64,000 nucleotides of DNA, taken from NCBI GenBank assembly GCA_028281765.1, contig JANQJF010000055.1, positions 124,001 through 188,000 of the forward strand. The letters are read 5' to 3'. This document shows, piece after piece, positions 10,240-18,634 of the stretch. Numbering within the stretch: the first letter of the stretch is position 1; every line of letters starts with the position of its first letter. The notes beneath the pieces are model-generated. The model saw nothing but the letters and a program-made list of their open reading frames with translations. It was not told the origin of the DNA and made no database searches. The position numbers were made by a program, and so were the translations under genes. This DNA comes from Planctomycetota bacterium. Its GTDB lineage: Bacteria > Planctomycetota > UBA1135 > UBA2386.

Positions 10240-10933
10240 TAGGGCGTCGAAGATGAGATCGAGGGTGAAGCAGGGGCTGTTGGCGTTTCCACTCGGCTGG
10301 GGCGGTCATCGAAAAGGTGCGGGGCGAAAGCGACAGGCCGCTCGCGAACGTGTGTCGCACAAGAAGAAGGCCGAGTTCGCGAAGGGGTGCCCGCTGCACG
10401 TCACGATTCGGCTACGAGAGGGGCTCCCCTCGCTGCGACGCAAGGACACGTACGCCGTACTCCGTGAGGCGTTCGCGAAGGCCAAGGATCGCTTCGGCTT
10501 CCGCCTGGTCCACTACTCAGTCATGGGCAACCACGTCCACGCGATCGTCGAGGCCGACGACCAGCGTGCGTTGACGCGCGGAATGACCGGACTTCTGGTT
10601 CGCATGGCGAGAGCTCTAAACAAACTCTGGTCGCGCCGCGGACGCGTCTTCGACGACCACTATCACCAGCACCAACTCGAGACTCCTCGAAAGGTCCGCT
10701 ACGCGCTGGCCTACGTGTTGAACAACGCGCGCCGCCACCGATACGACGTCGACGTCCTCGACTACTTCGCCTCCGGCCCATGGTTCGACGGCTGGGCCAT
10801 CCAGATCGAGATCGTCGGCAAGGCCGCGCGCTGGCGCCCCCCAGTCACACCCCCGACCTCCTGGCTCCTCCGCACCGGCTGGCGCCGCCACGGCCGCATC
10901 CGCACCTTCGAAGTCCCCGGCCGCGCGGCCTGA
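10235..10933 (+). CDS. REP-associated tyrosine transposase (RAYT, IS200/IS605 Y1 family)
   Basis: The 232-residue protein from the ATG at 10235 (GTG at 10232 and ATG at 10253 are alternatives) has a basic N-terminus, the CPLHVTIRL beta strand, the HUH-type metal motif in VHYSVMGNHVHAIVE, and a later helix AYVLNNARRHRY holding the likely catalytic tyrosine. RAYTs are single-copy Y1 HUH nucleases that nick palindromic REP-like elements. Here the gene lies between two long inverted repeats that begin and end almost at its flanks, so gene and arms look like one mobile or domesticated unit. Confidence 0.88.
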   Translation: MGRASKMRSRVKQGLLAFPLGWGGHRKGAGRKRQAARERVSHKKKAEFAKGCPLHVTIRLREGLPSLRRKDTYAVLREAFAKAKDRFGFRLVHYSVMGNHVHAIVEADDQRALTRGMTGLLVRMARALNKLWSRRGRVFDDHYHQHQLETPRKVRYALAYVLNNARRHRYDVDVLDYFASGPWFDGWAIQIEIVGKAARWRPPVTPPTSWLLRTGWRRHGRIRTFEVPGRAA

Positions 10934-11135
10934 TCGCGTCGCCCGTGACCCGCGCCCGAATCGTCCCATACGCCCAAGCATCGCCGGCCGCTGTATGGCG
11001 ATCGCTTGCCCCGCCGCGTCGCCAGCGTATTGGCGTTGCGTCCGCAGTCGGAGGGGCCCAGCAGGCCAAGCTCGCTCGCCTACGTCACCGCTCCGCCCCC
11101 GTCTCAAGGCTCGTTCCCGCGCCCGCTCCCGCGCC
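10933..11135 (-). repeat. Right arm of ~200-bp inverted repeat flanking the transposase gene
   Basis: The arm begins at the last base of the transposase stop codon and is the inverted counterpart of 9868-10077. Differences are scattered single substitutions plus one short GC-rich insertion in the left arm next to the inner end. The proposed element from left arm to right arm is about 1.27 kb. Confidence 0.85.
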
Positions 11136-11218
11136 CCCCACCCGAAATCCCACCCCCCACTGTCACACACCACCCCCACCCATCGTCAACAAATCGAAAC
11201 CCATTCGATTCGATCACG

Positions 11219-11735
11219 ATGACCCAAACCCACCCCGCGATCCGCGAGCTGCGGACGTTCTCCGACCACTACGACTACGACGCGAGCTACCTCGAGCAAC
11301 TCGCGACCGACTCACCCGGAGCCTTCGAGGCGTTCCGCGCTGCGCAGGGACTCTCGACCTTCCGTGACGCACTTCCGCTCGACGCGCACTACGTCGCCCG
11401 CATCGCCGCGATGCGGGTCGATGACTGCGGCGCCTGCACCCAGCTCAACATTCGCATGGCGGTCGAAGCGGGCGTCGATCGCGACCTCCTCACGACGCTC
11501 TTGCACGAGCCCGACTGGCTGACCGAACCGCTGCGCGACATCCACGACCACGCGCGGGCGACGCTGCGCAACGATGGCCCCGACGAGGAGCGAGCCGCAC
11601 GCATCCGTGCCCCACTACGGCGAAGCGGCATTCGCCGAGCTCGCCGTCGTCCTCGCGGGATGCAGGATCTACCCGACGATCAAGCGCGCCTTGCTGCGAG
11701 ACAACGCGTGCACGATCCTGACCCTCGACTTCTGA
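11219..11735 (+). pseudogene. Carboxymuconolactone decarboxylase/AhpD-like gene with a +1 frameshift
   Basis: From the ATG at 11219 (MTQTHPAIRELRTFSDHYDY) the frame encodes an AhpD-like fold with the redox CxxC in MRVDDCGACTQLNIRM (Cys70, Cys73). At residue ~130 the reading becomes arginine-rich nonsense (APLRRSGIRRARRR). Removing one C from the CCCC run at 11610-11613 restores a natural C-terminus, RAHYGEAAFAELAVVLAG, then CRIYPTIKRAL, ending DNACTILTLDF at the TGA at 11733. Either the gene is inactivated or the read has a homopolymer error. CMD proteins are the classic neighbours and likely targets of ECF41 sigma factors, and such a gene starts 11 bp downstream. Confidence 0.85.
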
Positions 11736-11745
11736 TCCCGTGGCC

Positions 11746-12603
11746 ATGACGAACGTCGAAGACTTCGAACGACACCGGCGCTACCTGACCGGGCTCGCGT
11801 ACCGCATGCTCGGTTCGGTGTCGGATGCGGACGATGTCGTGCAGGACACCTACCTGCGATGGCGAGCCGCCGGCGAGCCGGCGCTCGACTCTCCCCTCGC
11901 TTGGTTCACACGCACATGCACACGGCTCTGCCTCGACCGCATCAAGGCTTCGCGGCGCGAGCGCGAGTCGTACGTCGGAGAGTGGCTCCCCGAACCCTTA
12001 CCCCCGCGCAGCGCCGACGAACGTGCCGAGCTCGACGAGACGCTGTCCGTGGCGCTCCTTCTGACGGTGCAACGACTCCGACCCGGGGAACGCGCGGCGT
12101 TCCTGCTGCACGACGTGTTCGGCTACGAGTTCACGGACATCGCCGACATGCTCGGCCTCGAAGCCGCGAACTGCCGACAGCTCGCGACCCGCGCGAGGCA
12201 GACGCTACGCGGCGAGCGGCCGGCCGCCCACGCCGACGAGGCAATCGTGCGTCAGGTGTCCGACGCGTTCTTCGAGGCAATCGAATCCGGAGACATGGCC
12301 TCGCTGCGTACGGTCCTGGCCGACCACGTCGTGCTGCACTCCGACGGCGGCGGCAAGGTCGCGGCGGCACGCCGTCCGGTCGAAGGCTTGGACTCGGTCG
12401 CGCGCTTCTTGATGTCCGTGTTGCACGACGACGCCGGTCGCTTCGACCGCGCGGACACCTGGTTCAACGGCGCGCCGGGCACTCTGGTCTCGGAAGACGG
12501 GCGCGTCGTGTCGGCATTCCAGTTCCGCGTGGAGCACGGCAAGATCACGGGCATCTACGTGCAGCGCAACCCGGACAAACTCGGCGCCTTCACGGCGTCG
12601 TGA
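11746..12603 (+). CDS. ECF41-family RNA polymerase sigma factor with SnoaL-like C-terminal domain
   Basis: 285 residues from the ATG at 11746 (an in-frame GTG at 11740 is possible). Region 2 reads RHRRYLTGLAYRMLGSVSDA with DDVVQDTYLRW, and region 4 holds LHDVFGYEFTDIADMLGL. All three ECF41 hallmarks are present: WLPEP at 80-84, DGGGK at 200-204 and NPDKL at 275-279. In this family the fused SnoaL/NTF2-like C-terminal domain replaces an anti-sigma factor and modulates activity from within. The upstream CMD-like gene is the typical ECF41 partner and probable regulon member; close spacing suggests co-transcription. Confidence 0.93.
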   Translation: MTNVEDFERHRRYLTGLAYRMLGSVSDADDVVQDTYLRWRAAGEPALDSPLAWFTRTCTRLCLDRIKASRRERESYVGEWLPEPLPPRSADERAELDETLSVALLLTVQRLRPGERAAFLLHDVFGYEFTDIADMLGLEAANCRQLATRARQTLRGERPAAHADEAIVRQVSDAFFEAIESGDMASLRTVLADHVVLHSDGGGKVAAARRPVEGLDSVARFLMSVLHDDAGRFDRADTWFNGAPGTLVSEDGRVVSAFQFRVEHGKITGIYVQRNPDKLGAFTAS

Positions 12604-12609
12604 ACGCGG

Positions 12610-15111
12610 CTACCGAGGGACACGCGGCAACGTCCACGTGTCCCCATGCTCCGTCCACCGCATCCCCGTGACTCGGCCGGAGTTCCCACGCTCGAAGCGC
12701 ACGATCGCATCGCGCTCGGGATAGTAGAACGCGCCGCCCTCGGTCGGGATCATCGCGCGATCGCCGCATCGAAGAACATCCCCGAAGAGACGCACATCGA
12801 GCTCGAAGCGATCGCCGACTCGATACGTGCCCTCGAAACCACGCAGCACCGACCGGTCGACGCGCGCCGGCTTCGGCAGCCGCGGCGCCGCCGCAGGCGC
12901 CTCGCCCCGCAGCAATGACGCAACCCCCGCGCGGAGCGGCTCTCGTCCACTCGCAAGATTGCCGCAGAACACCACGACGACGTCCTTCTCCGGAATCCAG
13001 TCGACGAACGACGCGTAGCCGTTCGTGCTACCTCGCCAGCTTCGCGCCGCGCCGCTCGCGCGCTCTGCCTCGAAGGCCGCAGAACGAATCGCGCCGGACT
13101 GCAGGGCCACGCACAGGCGGTGCAGGTCCTCGACCGTCGACCAAATCGAGCCGGCCCCGACCAAGAACGACGTGTCCTCGAGCGGCGCGTTCTCCGGGCC
13201 GCCCACGCCGGGGAAGTAGCTGCGCGCACGTCGCGGCAGCACGTGTCGATGATCACAGTGCCGCGTGTGCCGGAGACCTGCCGGAGCACACACCCGCTCT
13301 TCGAGTAGCACGCCGAACGGCTTTCCCGCCGCGAGCTCGAGCACTCGCGCGAGCACGGTGTATCCCGCGCTGCTGTAGCTCTCGTCGGCGCCGGGCTCGA
13401 ACTTCAGGGACGCGCGCTTCGCGAGTTCGACTACCGTCTCCGCGGTGTGTGGACGGGTCTCGTCGGCGGCCTCGGTCACCCGATGCGGGATCCCCGACCG
13501 ATGATCCCGCAGCATCGCCACGGTGATCTCGTCGCCACGCGGGAAGTCCGGGATCCACTTCGAGACCGGATCGGTCGTCGCGACTTCTCCGGCTCGAATC
13601 GCGTGCTCGAGGAGCAGAGCCGTGATCGGTTTCGTGATCGACGCGATGCAGAACCGAGTGTCGATCCGGTTCGCGACCGCGTGTTCGTAGTCCGCCATCG
13701 CCCAGACTCGATCGAGCAGCACGGTCTCGCCGCGCGCGATCCGGAGGACGCCCGAGAGAACCCGATCCTCGAGCAGAGGGCGCACGAACGCGTCGAGGCG
13801 CGCGCTAAAGTCCGCCGGGATTCGATCTCGCTTCAGGTGCCGGGCCAGAAACTCCAGCGTCGCCGTCCAGCTCGCCGCGAGCGCGTGCGCCTTGCCGCGC
13901 GGCGTCCCACCCATCGAGCGCGCGACGCGCGCGGGCCCGTAGCCCGGTCCGCCGACCTCGTGCCCGGCATCCGCGAAGTCGAGCAGCTCGACCTCGAACG
14001 GGTGACCGTTCCGCCGCAGTCGATCCCGCACCGCATGCGTCATGCGCGACGCGGGCCAAAGGTTGTCACGCTGACCGGATACGAGAAGCACGGGACCGCG
14101 GATCTTCTCGACAGGAATCTCCGCGCGCTGCATCACTTCTTCCGAGGCGGCATCGAGACTCGCGGCGTAGAGGTCGACCAAGAGCCTCGACTCTCGGAAC
14201 CGTTCGTCGGCCGAGTACTCGACGTACGGCACCGGCGCGCCGTCCCACGTCCACGACGACACCTTCGGGCGCGACGGGATCCCCTGGAAGACGACCGAAC
14301 TCGGCGTGTATGCGACGACCGCGCGCAGCCGCGGGTCTCGGGACCCTAGGAGCAGTGCGAGCTCCCCACCCTTCGAGCTGCCGAGAACGGCGAGGCGATC
14401 CCCGTCGACCTCGGTCCGGCGGACGAAACCATCGATCGCGCGATCGAAGTACTCGAGCGGAATCGACTGCAGTTCGTCCGGCAGTCCTTCCATGCCGAAG
14501 TAGGCGAGCGCCAGCACCGCGTATCCTCGGCTCGCGAGCAGCTCGGCGAAGCGCCTCTGGCCACGCAGCCCGCCGTTCGCGTCGCCCACCACGACGACCC
14601 CGGGATGCGGCCCCGCTCCGGCGGGCAACGCCAGCTCACCGACGATGCTCGCGTCCTCGACTCCGTGCCACTCGACGCCCGGACCGCGAATCCAGCACAG
14701 CAGCTTCGCCGACGCACTTCCGCCATCCGCGTCGCGAAGAGTCACGACGAGCTCCTCCGCGCGGCCGTCTCGCGGAGCCGTCACGGCCTCGACGCTGCGG
14801 TCGAGTCGTAGCGACCAGAACGGACCGAGCGCATCGACGCCCGAGTAGGCGGAACCGTCCGAGGGTGCGATCTTCGCGACATCGACGACGCCGTCCTCCG
14901 GAACCGTGTAGTGCGAGACCGAACGCCAGGTCCGACCGTACGAGCCAACCATCGTCAGCTCGAGCGCCACGCCCGTGCCGGGCACGGACGTCCCGACGAT
15001 TCGGATCGGGTCACCCGACAGCACCGGGCCCGCCGGCTCGAACGCGACAGTCGGAGCCTGCGGCGAAGCAACCGACGCGAAAGCACAAACCCACAGCGCG
15101 ATGCATCTCAT
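12610..15111 (-). CDS. Secreted fusion: BAAT-type acyl hydrolase plus serine beta-lactamase-fold hydrolase
   Basis: 833 residues from the ATG at 15111, which overlaps the preceding stop by 4 bp; the longer open frame upstream lies over another gene. A signal peptide (MRCIALWVCAFASVASPQ) precedes an acyl-CoA thioesterase/BAAT N-terminal beta domain (~20-135). Next is an alpha/beta hydrolase (~150-425) with elbow GSSKG (Ser246), Asp349 in SGQRDNLWP and His384 in DAGHEVGG. A class C beta-lactamase/esterase fold (~435-740) has SITK (Ser491, Lys494) and YSSAGY in place of the usual YSN. A C-terminal beta domain (~755-833) ends the chain. BAAT-type enzymes use Cys or Ser on acyl-CoA; an exported enzyme would act on other esters or thioesters. 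It is the last gene of a sigma/kinase operon. Confidence 0.88.
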   Translation of the reverse strand: MRCIALWVCAFASVASPQAPTVAFEPAGPVLSGDPIRIVGTSVPGTGVALELTMVGSYGRTWRSVSHYTVPEDGVVDVAKIAPSDGSAYSGVDALGPFWSLRLDRSVEAVTAPRDGRAEELVVTLRDADGGSASAKLLCWIRGPGVEWHGVEDASIVGELALPAGAGPHPGVVVVGDANGGLRGQRRFAELLASRGYAVLALAYFGMEGLPDELQSIPLEYFDRAIDGFVRRTEVDGDRLAVLGSSKGGELALLLGSRDPRLRAVVAYTPSSVVFQGIPSRPKVSSWTWDGAPVPYVEYSADERFRESRLLVDLYAASLDAASEEVMQRAEIPVEKIRGPVLLVSGQRDNLWPASRMTHAVRDRLRRNGHPFEVELLDFADAGHEVGGPGYGPARVARSMGGTPRGKAHALAASWTATLEFLARHLKRDRIPADFSARLDAFVRPLLEDRVLSGVLRIARGETVLLDRVWAMADYEHAVANRIDTRFCIASITKPITALLLEHAIRAGEVATTDPVSKWIPDFPRGDEITVAMLRDHRSGIPHRVTEAADETRPHTAETVVELAKRASLKFEPGADESYSSAGYTVLARVLELAAGKPFGVLLEERVCAPAGLRHTRHCDHRHVLPRRARSYFPGVGGPENAPLEDTSFLVGAGSIWSTVEDLHRLCVALQSGAIRSAAFEAERASGAARSWRGSTNGYASFVDWIPEKDVVVVFCGNLASGREPLRAGVASLLRGEAPAAAPRLPKPARVDRSVLRGFEGTYRVGDRFELDVRLFGDVLRCGDRAMIPTEGGAFYYPERDAIVRFERGNSGRVTGMRWTEHGDTWTLPRVPR

Positions 15112-16901
15112 TGCAGCACCACCTCGACGCGCATCCACTTCGCGTCCGGAGCGACCTCGATGGATCGAGGCTCGCGGAGTCGAGCACCGGACAGCGTCCA
15201 GCTTCCGGCCTCCACTCCGTCGAACACGAACGTGCCGTCCGCGCGCCGGTGGGTTCGATGCGTGCGCTCGGGATCTTCGTCCCGATGGAGCTCGAGCGCG
15301 TCGTCCGCCGCGCCCGCGTCGAGCAACTGCGCACCGACGACCAGACGCATGCCTGGCATCACGACGTCGGAGTCCTGCTCTCGCGTGCTCACCGTCACAT
15401 CCGCGACCCGGCGGTAAACGTCGAGGCACGAATGGGGAAACGCGAGCACGCGGTACGTACCGCCCGCGAGCCGGACTTCGAACCGCCCCTCGGAATCGAC
15501 AAAGACGGGGACCAGGTCGCGGGTCTCGGTGTGCGTCAGCACGAGCTTGCTGCGGTCGCCGGGCCGCGCGCCCGTGACCGGTTCGCCGGACATCGCGCGG
15601 AGCGTCCCGGCCCAGCGCGGCAATCCCTCGGGGGATCCGAACACGGCGCGCGCGCTTTCGGCCGGCCCGAGCTCGATCCGCCGCACTTCCTCCGTGACCT
15701 TCTCGTCGTCGACCTCGATCGACACGTAGAGGCGATACTCGCCGCCGGGCAACATCGGTAACACGACGATCCCGGACGGTTCGGTCTTCGCGCGCACGTC
15801 GAAACCTCCACCCGACAGCCACACGAACGCGCCGGACGCCGCGAGTCCGTCGTGATCGTGCACGACGACTTCGACAGACGACTCACCCAGCTGCCATTCG
15901 ACGAAGTCGCCGAGCGCTTCGATGCGGAGCCTCCGCTCGAACCACATCCCCGAGGGCTCGAGTGCAAGAGCCAGGCGCGACTCCCCGAGTTCCACGGACT
16001 CGAAACTCGCCCGCCCCCGCGCGTTCACGACCACGGTTGCCGCGGGCCGCGAGTCCTGCGTGAGCGTCATCGATGCGTTTCGCATCGGGGCCGGACGGAC
16101 GACGACATCGAGACCGGACGCCGGCGTCGCGGTTCGAGGGGCGACGCCTTCGGTCGGCGCATCGACGGTCACGGAGTCGCGGTTCGCGGCCCGATCCACG
16201 TCCACGCGCAAATCGGACCCGCCCGATTCGGGGGCGGGCTGGGCCAACGCCGCGATCTCCGGCACTCGGACCACGGATCGCGCTGGCTCGGGCTCGCCGA
16301 ATCCGGACATACGCCAGGCGCCGATGCCGATCGCGAAGACTCCGACCGCGGCCGACGCGAGCCACCACGAGCCCTTGGCCGTCGGGATCAGCACGAGCGG
16401 CACGCGCGCGCGGATCTCTTCGGGCAGTCGATCCCGGATCATCACGCGCGCTCGAGCAAGCCTCGCGTACACGTTGTCCGTCGTCGTCTGGAAGCGGCGG
16501 GCTATCTCCCGGACGTCCAGATCTTCGTAGTAGCGCAGCAACACCGTAGATCGATACGGCTCCGGCAACTCGCGGACGACGGCGGTGACGCGCTGCTGCA
16601 GATCGAGCCGTTCGGCGACTTCATCGGTCGACGGCAGGGCTTCGGAGCGCGCGGCGCCGCGCTCGCGATCACGACGCCGCCCTTCGCCACGACGAAACGC
16701 GCGCGCGACGCGTCGAGAAACCGTGCGCAACCACGGGCGGAGAGCCGCCGGCGCGAGGGGCACCCCGCGCATCGCCCGGGTCCAGGTCTCCTGCAATGCG
16801 TCCTCGACGGCGTGCGAGGGAAGTTCGTCTTGCAGGAGTCGGCGCAGCCATCGCCCTTCGGACAGGAGCTCGCGGACGGTGGGGGTTCGGAATTCGCTCA
16901 T
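15108..16901 (-). CDS. Membrane-tethered ECF sigma factor with large extracytoplasmic domain
   Basis: The 597-residue protein joins a full ECF sigma module to a sensor-like tail. Region 2 (~20-70) includes HAVEDALQETWTRAMRG and PWLRTVSRRVARAF; region 4 (~105-155) includes LPEPYRSTVLLRYYEDLDVR and IARRFQTTTDNVYARLARAR. A single hydrophobic helix follows at about 176-197 (GSWWLASAAVGVFAIGIGAW). The remaining ~400 residues are beta-rich, with carboxypeptidase-regulatory-like segments such as GGEYRLYVSIEVD and GTYRVLAFP. The sigma domain would be cytoplasmic and the tail periplasmic, so signal and effector are one chain, as in the ECF classes with fused transmembrane C-terminal extensions. It overlaps the fusion hydrolase gene by 4 bp. 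Confidence 0.9.
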   Translation of the reverse strand: MSEFRTPTVRELLSEGRWLRRLLQDELPSHAVEDALQETWTRAMRGVPLAPAALRPWLRTVSRRVARAFRRGEGRRRDRERGAARSEALPSTDEVAERLDLQQRVTAVVRELPEPYRSTVLLRYYEDLDVREIARRFQTTTDNVYARLARARVMIRDRLPEEIRARVPLVLIPTAKGSWWLASAAVGVFAIGIGAWRMSGFGEPEPARSVVRVPEIAALAQPAPESGGSDLRVDVDRAANRDSVTVDAPTEGVAPRTATPASGLDVVVRPAPMRNASMTLTQDSRPAATVVVNARGRASFESVELGESRLALALEPSGMWFERRLRIEALGDFVEWQLGESSVEVVVHDHDGLAASGAFVWLSGGGFDVRAKTEPSGIVVLPMLPGGEYRLYVSIEVDDEKVTEEVRRIELGPAESARAVFGSPEGLPRWAGTLRAMSGEPVTGARPGDRSKLVLTHTETRDLVPVFVDSEGRFEVRLAGGTYRVLAFPHSCLDVYRRVADVTVSTREQDSDVVMPGMRLVVGAQLLDAGAADDALELHRDEDPERTHRTHRRADGTFVFDGVEAGSWTLSGARLREPRSIEVAPDAKWMRVEVVLQ

Positions 16902-16954
16902 CCACTACGGAGAGGCCACCGACGCGACCCCTCTGACAAGGATTCCGAGATTCC

Positions 16955-18634
16955 TCACCGACCGGGCTCCAAGCGACGCACCACCTCACGGGCCTCGTCG
17001 AGCTCCTCCGATTCTTCCCCGAGATGCTCGCGGACGAGCGCGACTCGATCCCGCGCGTACGCGAGCGCTGCCGTGGGTCGACTCGCCTCCAGAATCTCGA
17101 CGAGCAGACGAAGGCACCGGTCGACGTCGCGCCAGTTCATCCCGACCGTCGATCGCCCGAGCGAGAGGGCGCGCACGATGTGCCGTTCGGCCGGACCCGT
17201 GGCACCGGACGCGAACCGCGCTCGTCCGAGCGCGATGCGGAGCCGCGCCTCGGCCTCCGGCGCATCGACCAACTCCGGAAGGTATCGCTCCGTCTCCTCG
17301 ACGAGCGCCTCGAACTCGGCGTCGTCCTGCAGCTGCGCGGCACCGATCCGCTCGATCAGTCCAGCCAGCAGGTTCGTCGACTGCACGGCGTTGGCGTGCG
17401 CCTGCCACGCCATCGACTCGCTCGCACGCACGCGCTGCAGGCTCTGCGACGCACCGACCCAGCCGCCCACGAGGAGGGACAGCATCACGACGAGTCCACC
17501 GACCAACCAGGGATTGCGCCGTGCCCACTTCGCGACCGCGACGTGGGCCGCCGCGCGACGCGCGCGCACGGGTCGATGCTCGAGGAAGCGCTCCATGTCG
17601 TCGGCGAAGTGCTCGACCGACGGATACCGATCGGTGGGCCGCTTCTCGAGGCTCCGCATGACGATCAGCGCGAGGTCTCGCGGGAGCGGCGTCACCCCCA
17701 CCTCACTCGGCGGCCGCGGCGCGTCCTCCAGCACGGCCCGCTCCAACGCGGCCCGATCTCCGGGCTCCGTGCGGTACGGACTCGCTCCGACCAGCAGGGT
17801 GTAGAGCACGACACCCAACGAATAGACGTCGGTCGCCGTGCTGACGGGCTCGCCACGGATCTGCTCCGGGCTCGCGAAACCCGGGGTCAGCGGCCCCCGG
17901 CCGTAGAGTTCGGTCCATCCAGGATCCAGCGACGCGTCGAGCAACTTGGCGATGCCGAAGTCGAGCACGTGCGGCTGCCCGCTCGTGTCAACGAGCACGT
18001 TGTTCGGTTTCAGATCGCGGTGCACGACGAGGTGTCGATGCGCGTGGTGCACGGCGCGGCAGACCTGGACGAAGAGTCGCAGTCGATCCGCGCGATCGAG
18101 TGCGCGCTCTTCGCAGTAAAGATCGATCGGCACGCCGTCGACGAACTGCGTGATCAAGCACGGGCGACCCCGCACTTCGGCTGCGCCGAGAACACGAGGG
18201 AGACCCGGGTGACGCAATCCGCGACCGGCGTCGTGCTCCAGCCGAAACCTCGCGATGGTCTCCTTGGACAGGATCCCCGGCTTGAGCACCTTGACCGCCG
18301 CGACCGGTGGTTCGCCGGGGTCTACCCGTTCTGCGCGGAACACGGTCGCGGTGCCACCTTCGCCAACGAACTCATCGAGTCGATACGAACCGACGACTGC
18401 CCCGCACAACGACTCGCGCTGCTCGAGACGGAGACCCTCGAGGTGCAAGTCCGGGGCGTCACGATCGATCACCGCACTGGTCGTCGCGTCGGCGCGCAGG
18501 AGTCCGCGGACGTCGCGCGCGGTTTGCTCCTCCACCTGCTCGAGAGCTCGTTCCTGCTCCGCCCGCGGGGCGTCGCGCAGCTCTTCGAGCAGCCGCCGCG
18601 CCCGTCGCCACTCCTCGGGCGAACGCTCACGCAT
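16955..18634 (-). CDS. Membrane Ser/Thr protein kinase with helical extracytoplasmic domain
   Basis: 559 residues. The kinase domain (~84-350) has the glycine loop VGEGGTATVF, Lys115 in VAAVKVL, the catalytic loop VHRDLKPNNVL (Asp207), DFG at 225-227 and SPEQI for APE. It is followed by a transmembrane helix (~375-395, LVGGLVVMLSLLVGGWVGA) and ~160 residues of alpha-helical TPR-like sequence outside. The N-terminal ~70 residues resemble the short helical prefix common on planctomycete kinases. It overlaps the upstream sigma-factor gene by 8 bp and is 53 bp before the tethered sigma factor, so phosphorylation of one or both sigma factors is a reasonable hypothesis. Confidence 0.95.
   Translation of the reverse strand: MRERSPEEWRRARRLLEELRDAPRAEQERALEQVEEQTARDVRGLLRADATTSAVIDRDAPDLHLEGLRLEQRESLCGAVVGSYRLDEFVGEGGTATVFRAERVDPGEPPVAAVKVLKPGILSKETIARFRLEHDAGRGLRHPGLPRVLGAAEVRGRPCLITQFVDGVPIDLYCEERALDRADRLRLFVQVCRAVHHAHRHLVVHRDLKPNNVLVDTSGQPHVLDFGIAKLLDASLDPGWTELYGRGPLTPGFASPEQIRGEPVSTATDVYSLGVVLYTLLVGASPYRTEPGDRAALERAVLEDAPRPPSEVGVTPLPRDLALIVMRSLEKRPTDRYPSVEHFADDMERFLEHRPVRARRAAAHVAVAKWARRNPWLVGGLVVMLSLLVGGWVGASQSLQRVRASESMAWQAHANAVQSTNLLAGLIERIGAAQLQDDAEFEALVEETERYLPELVDAPEAEARLRIALGRARFASGATGPAERHIVRALSLGRSTVGMNWRDVDRCLRLLVEILEASRPTAALAYARDRVALVREHLGEESEELDEAREVVRRLEPGR

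Noticed and set aside
15112..15822. Upstream extension of the fusion hydrolase frame
   Set aside because: It overlaps the tethered sigma-factor gene; the ATG at 15111 gives a signal peptide and a standard 4-bp overlap.
16924..16954. Separate small gene between the kinase and tethered sigma factor
   Set aside because: The gap is too short and has no start codon with a usable frame.
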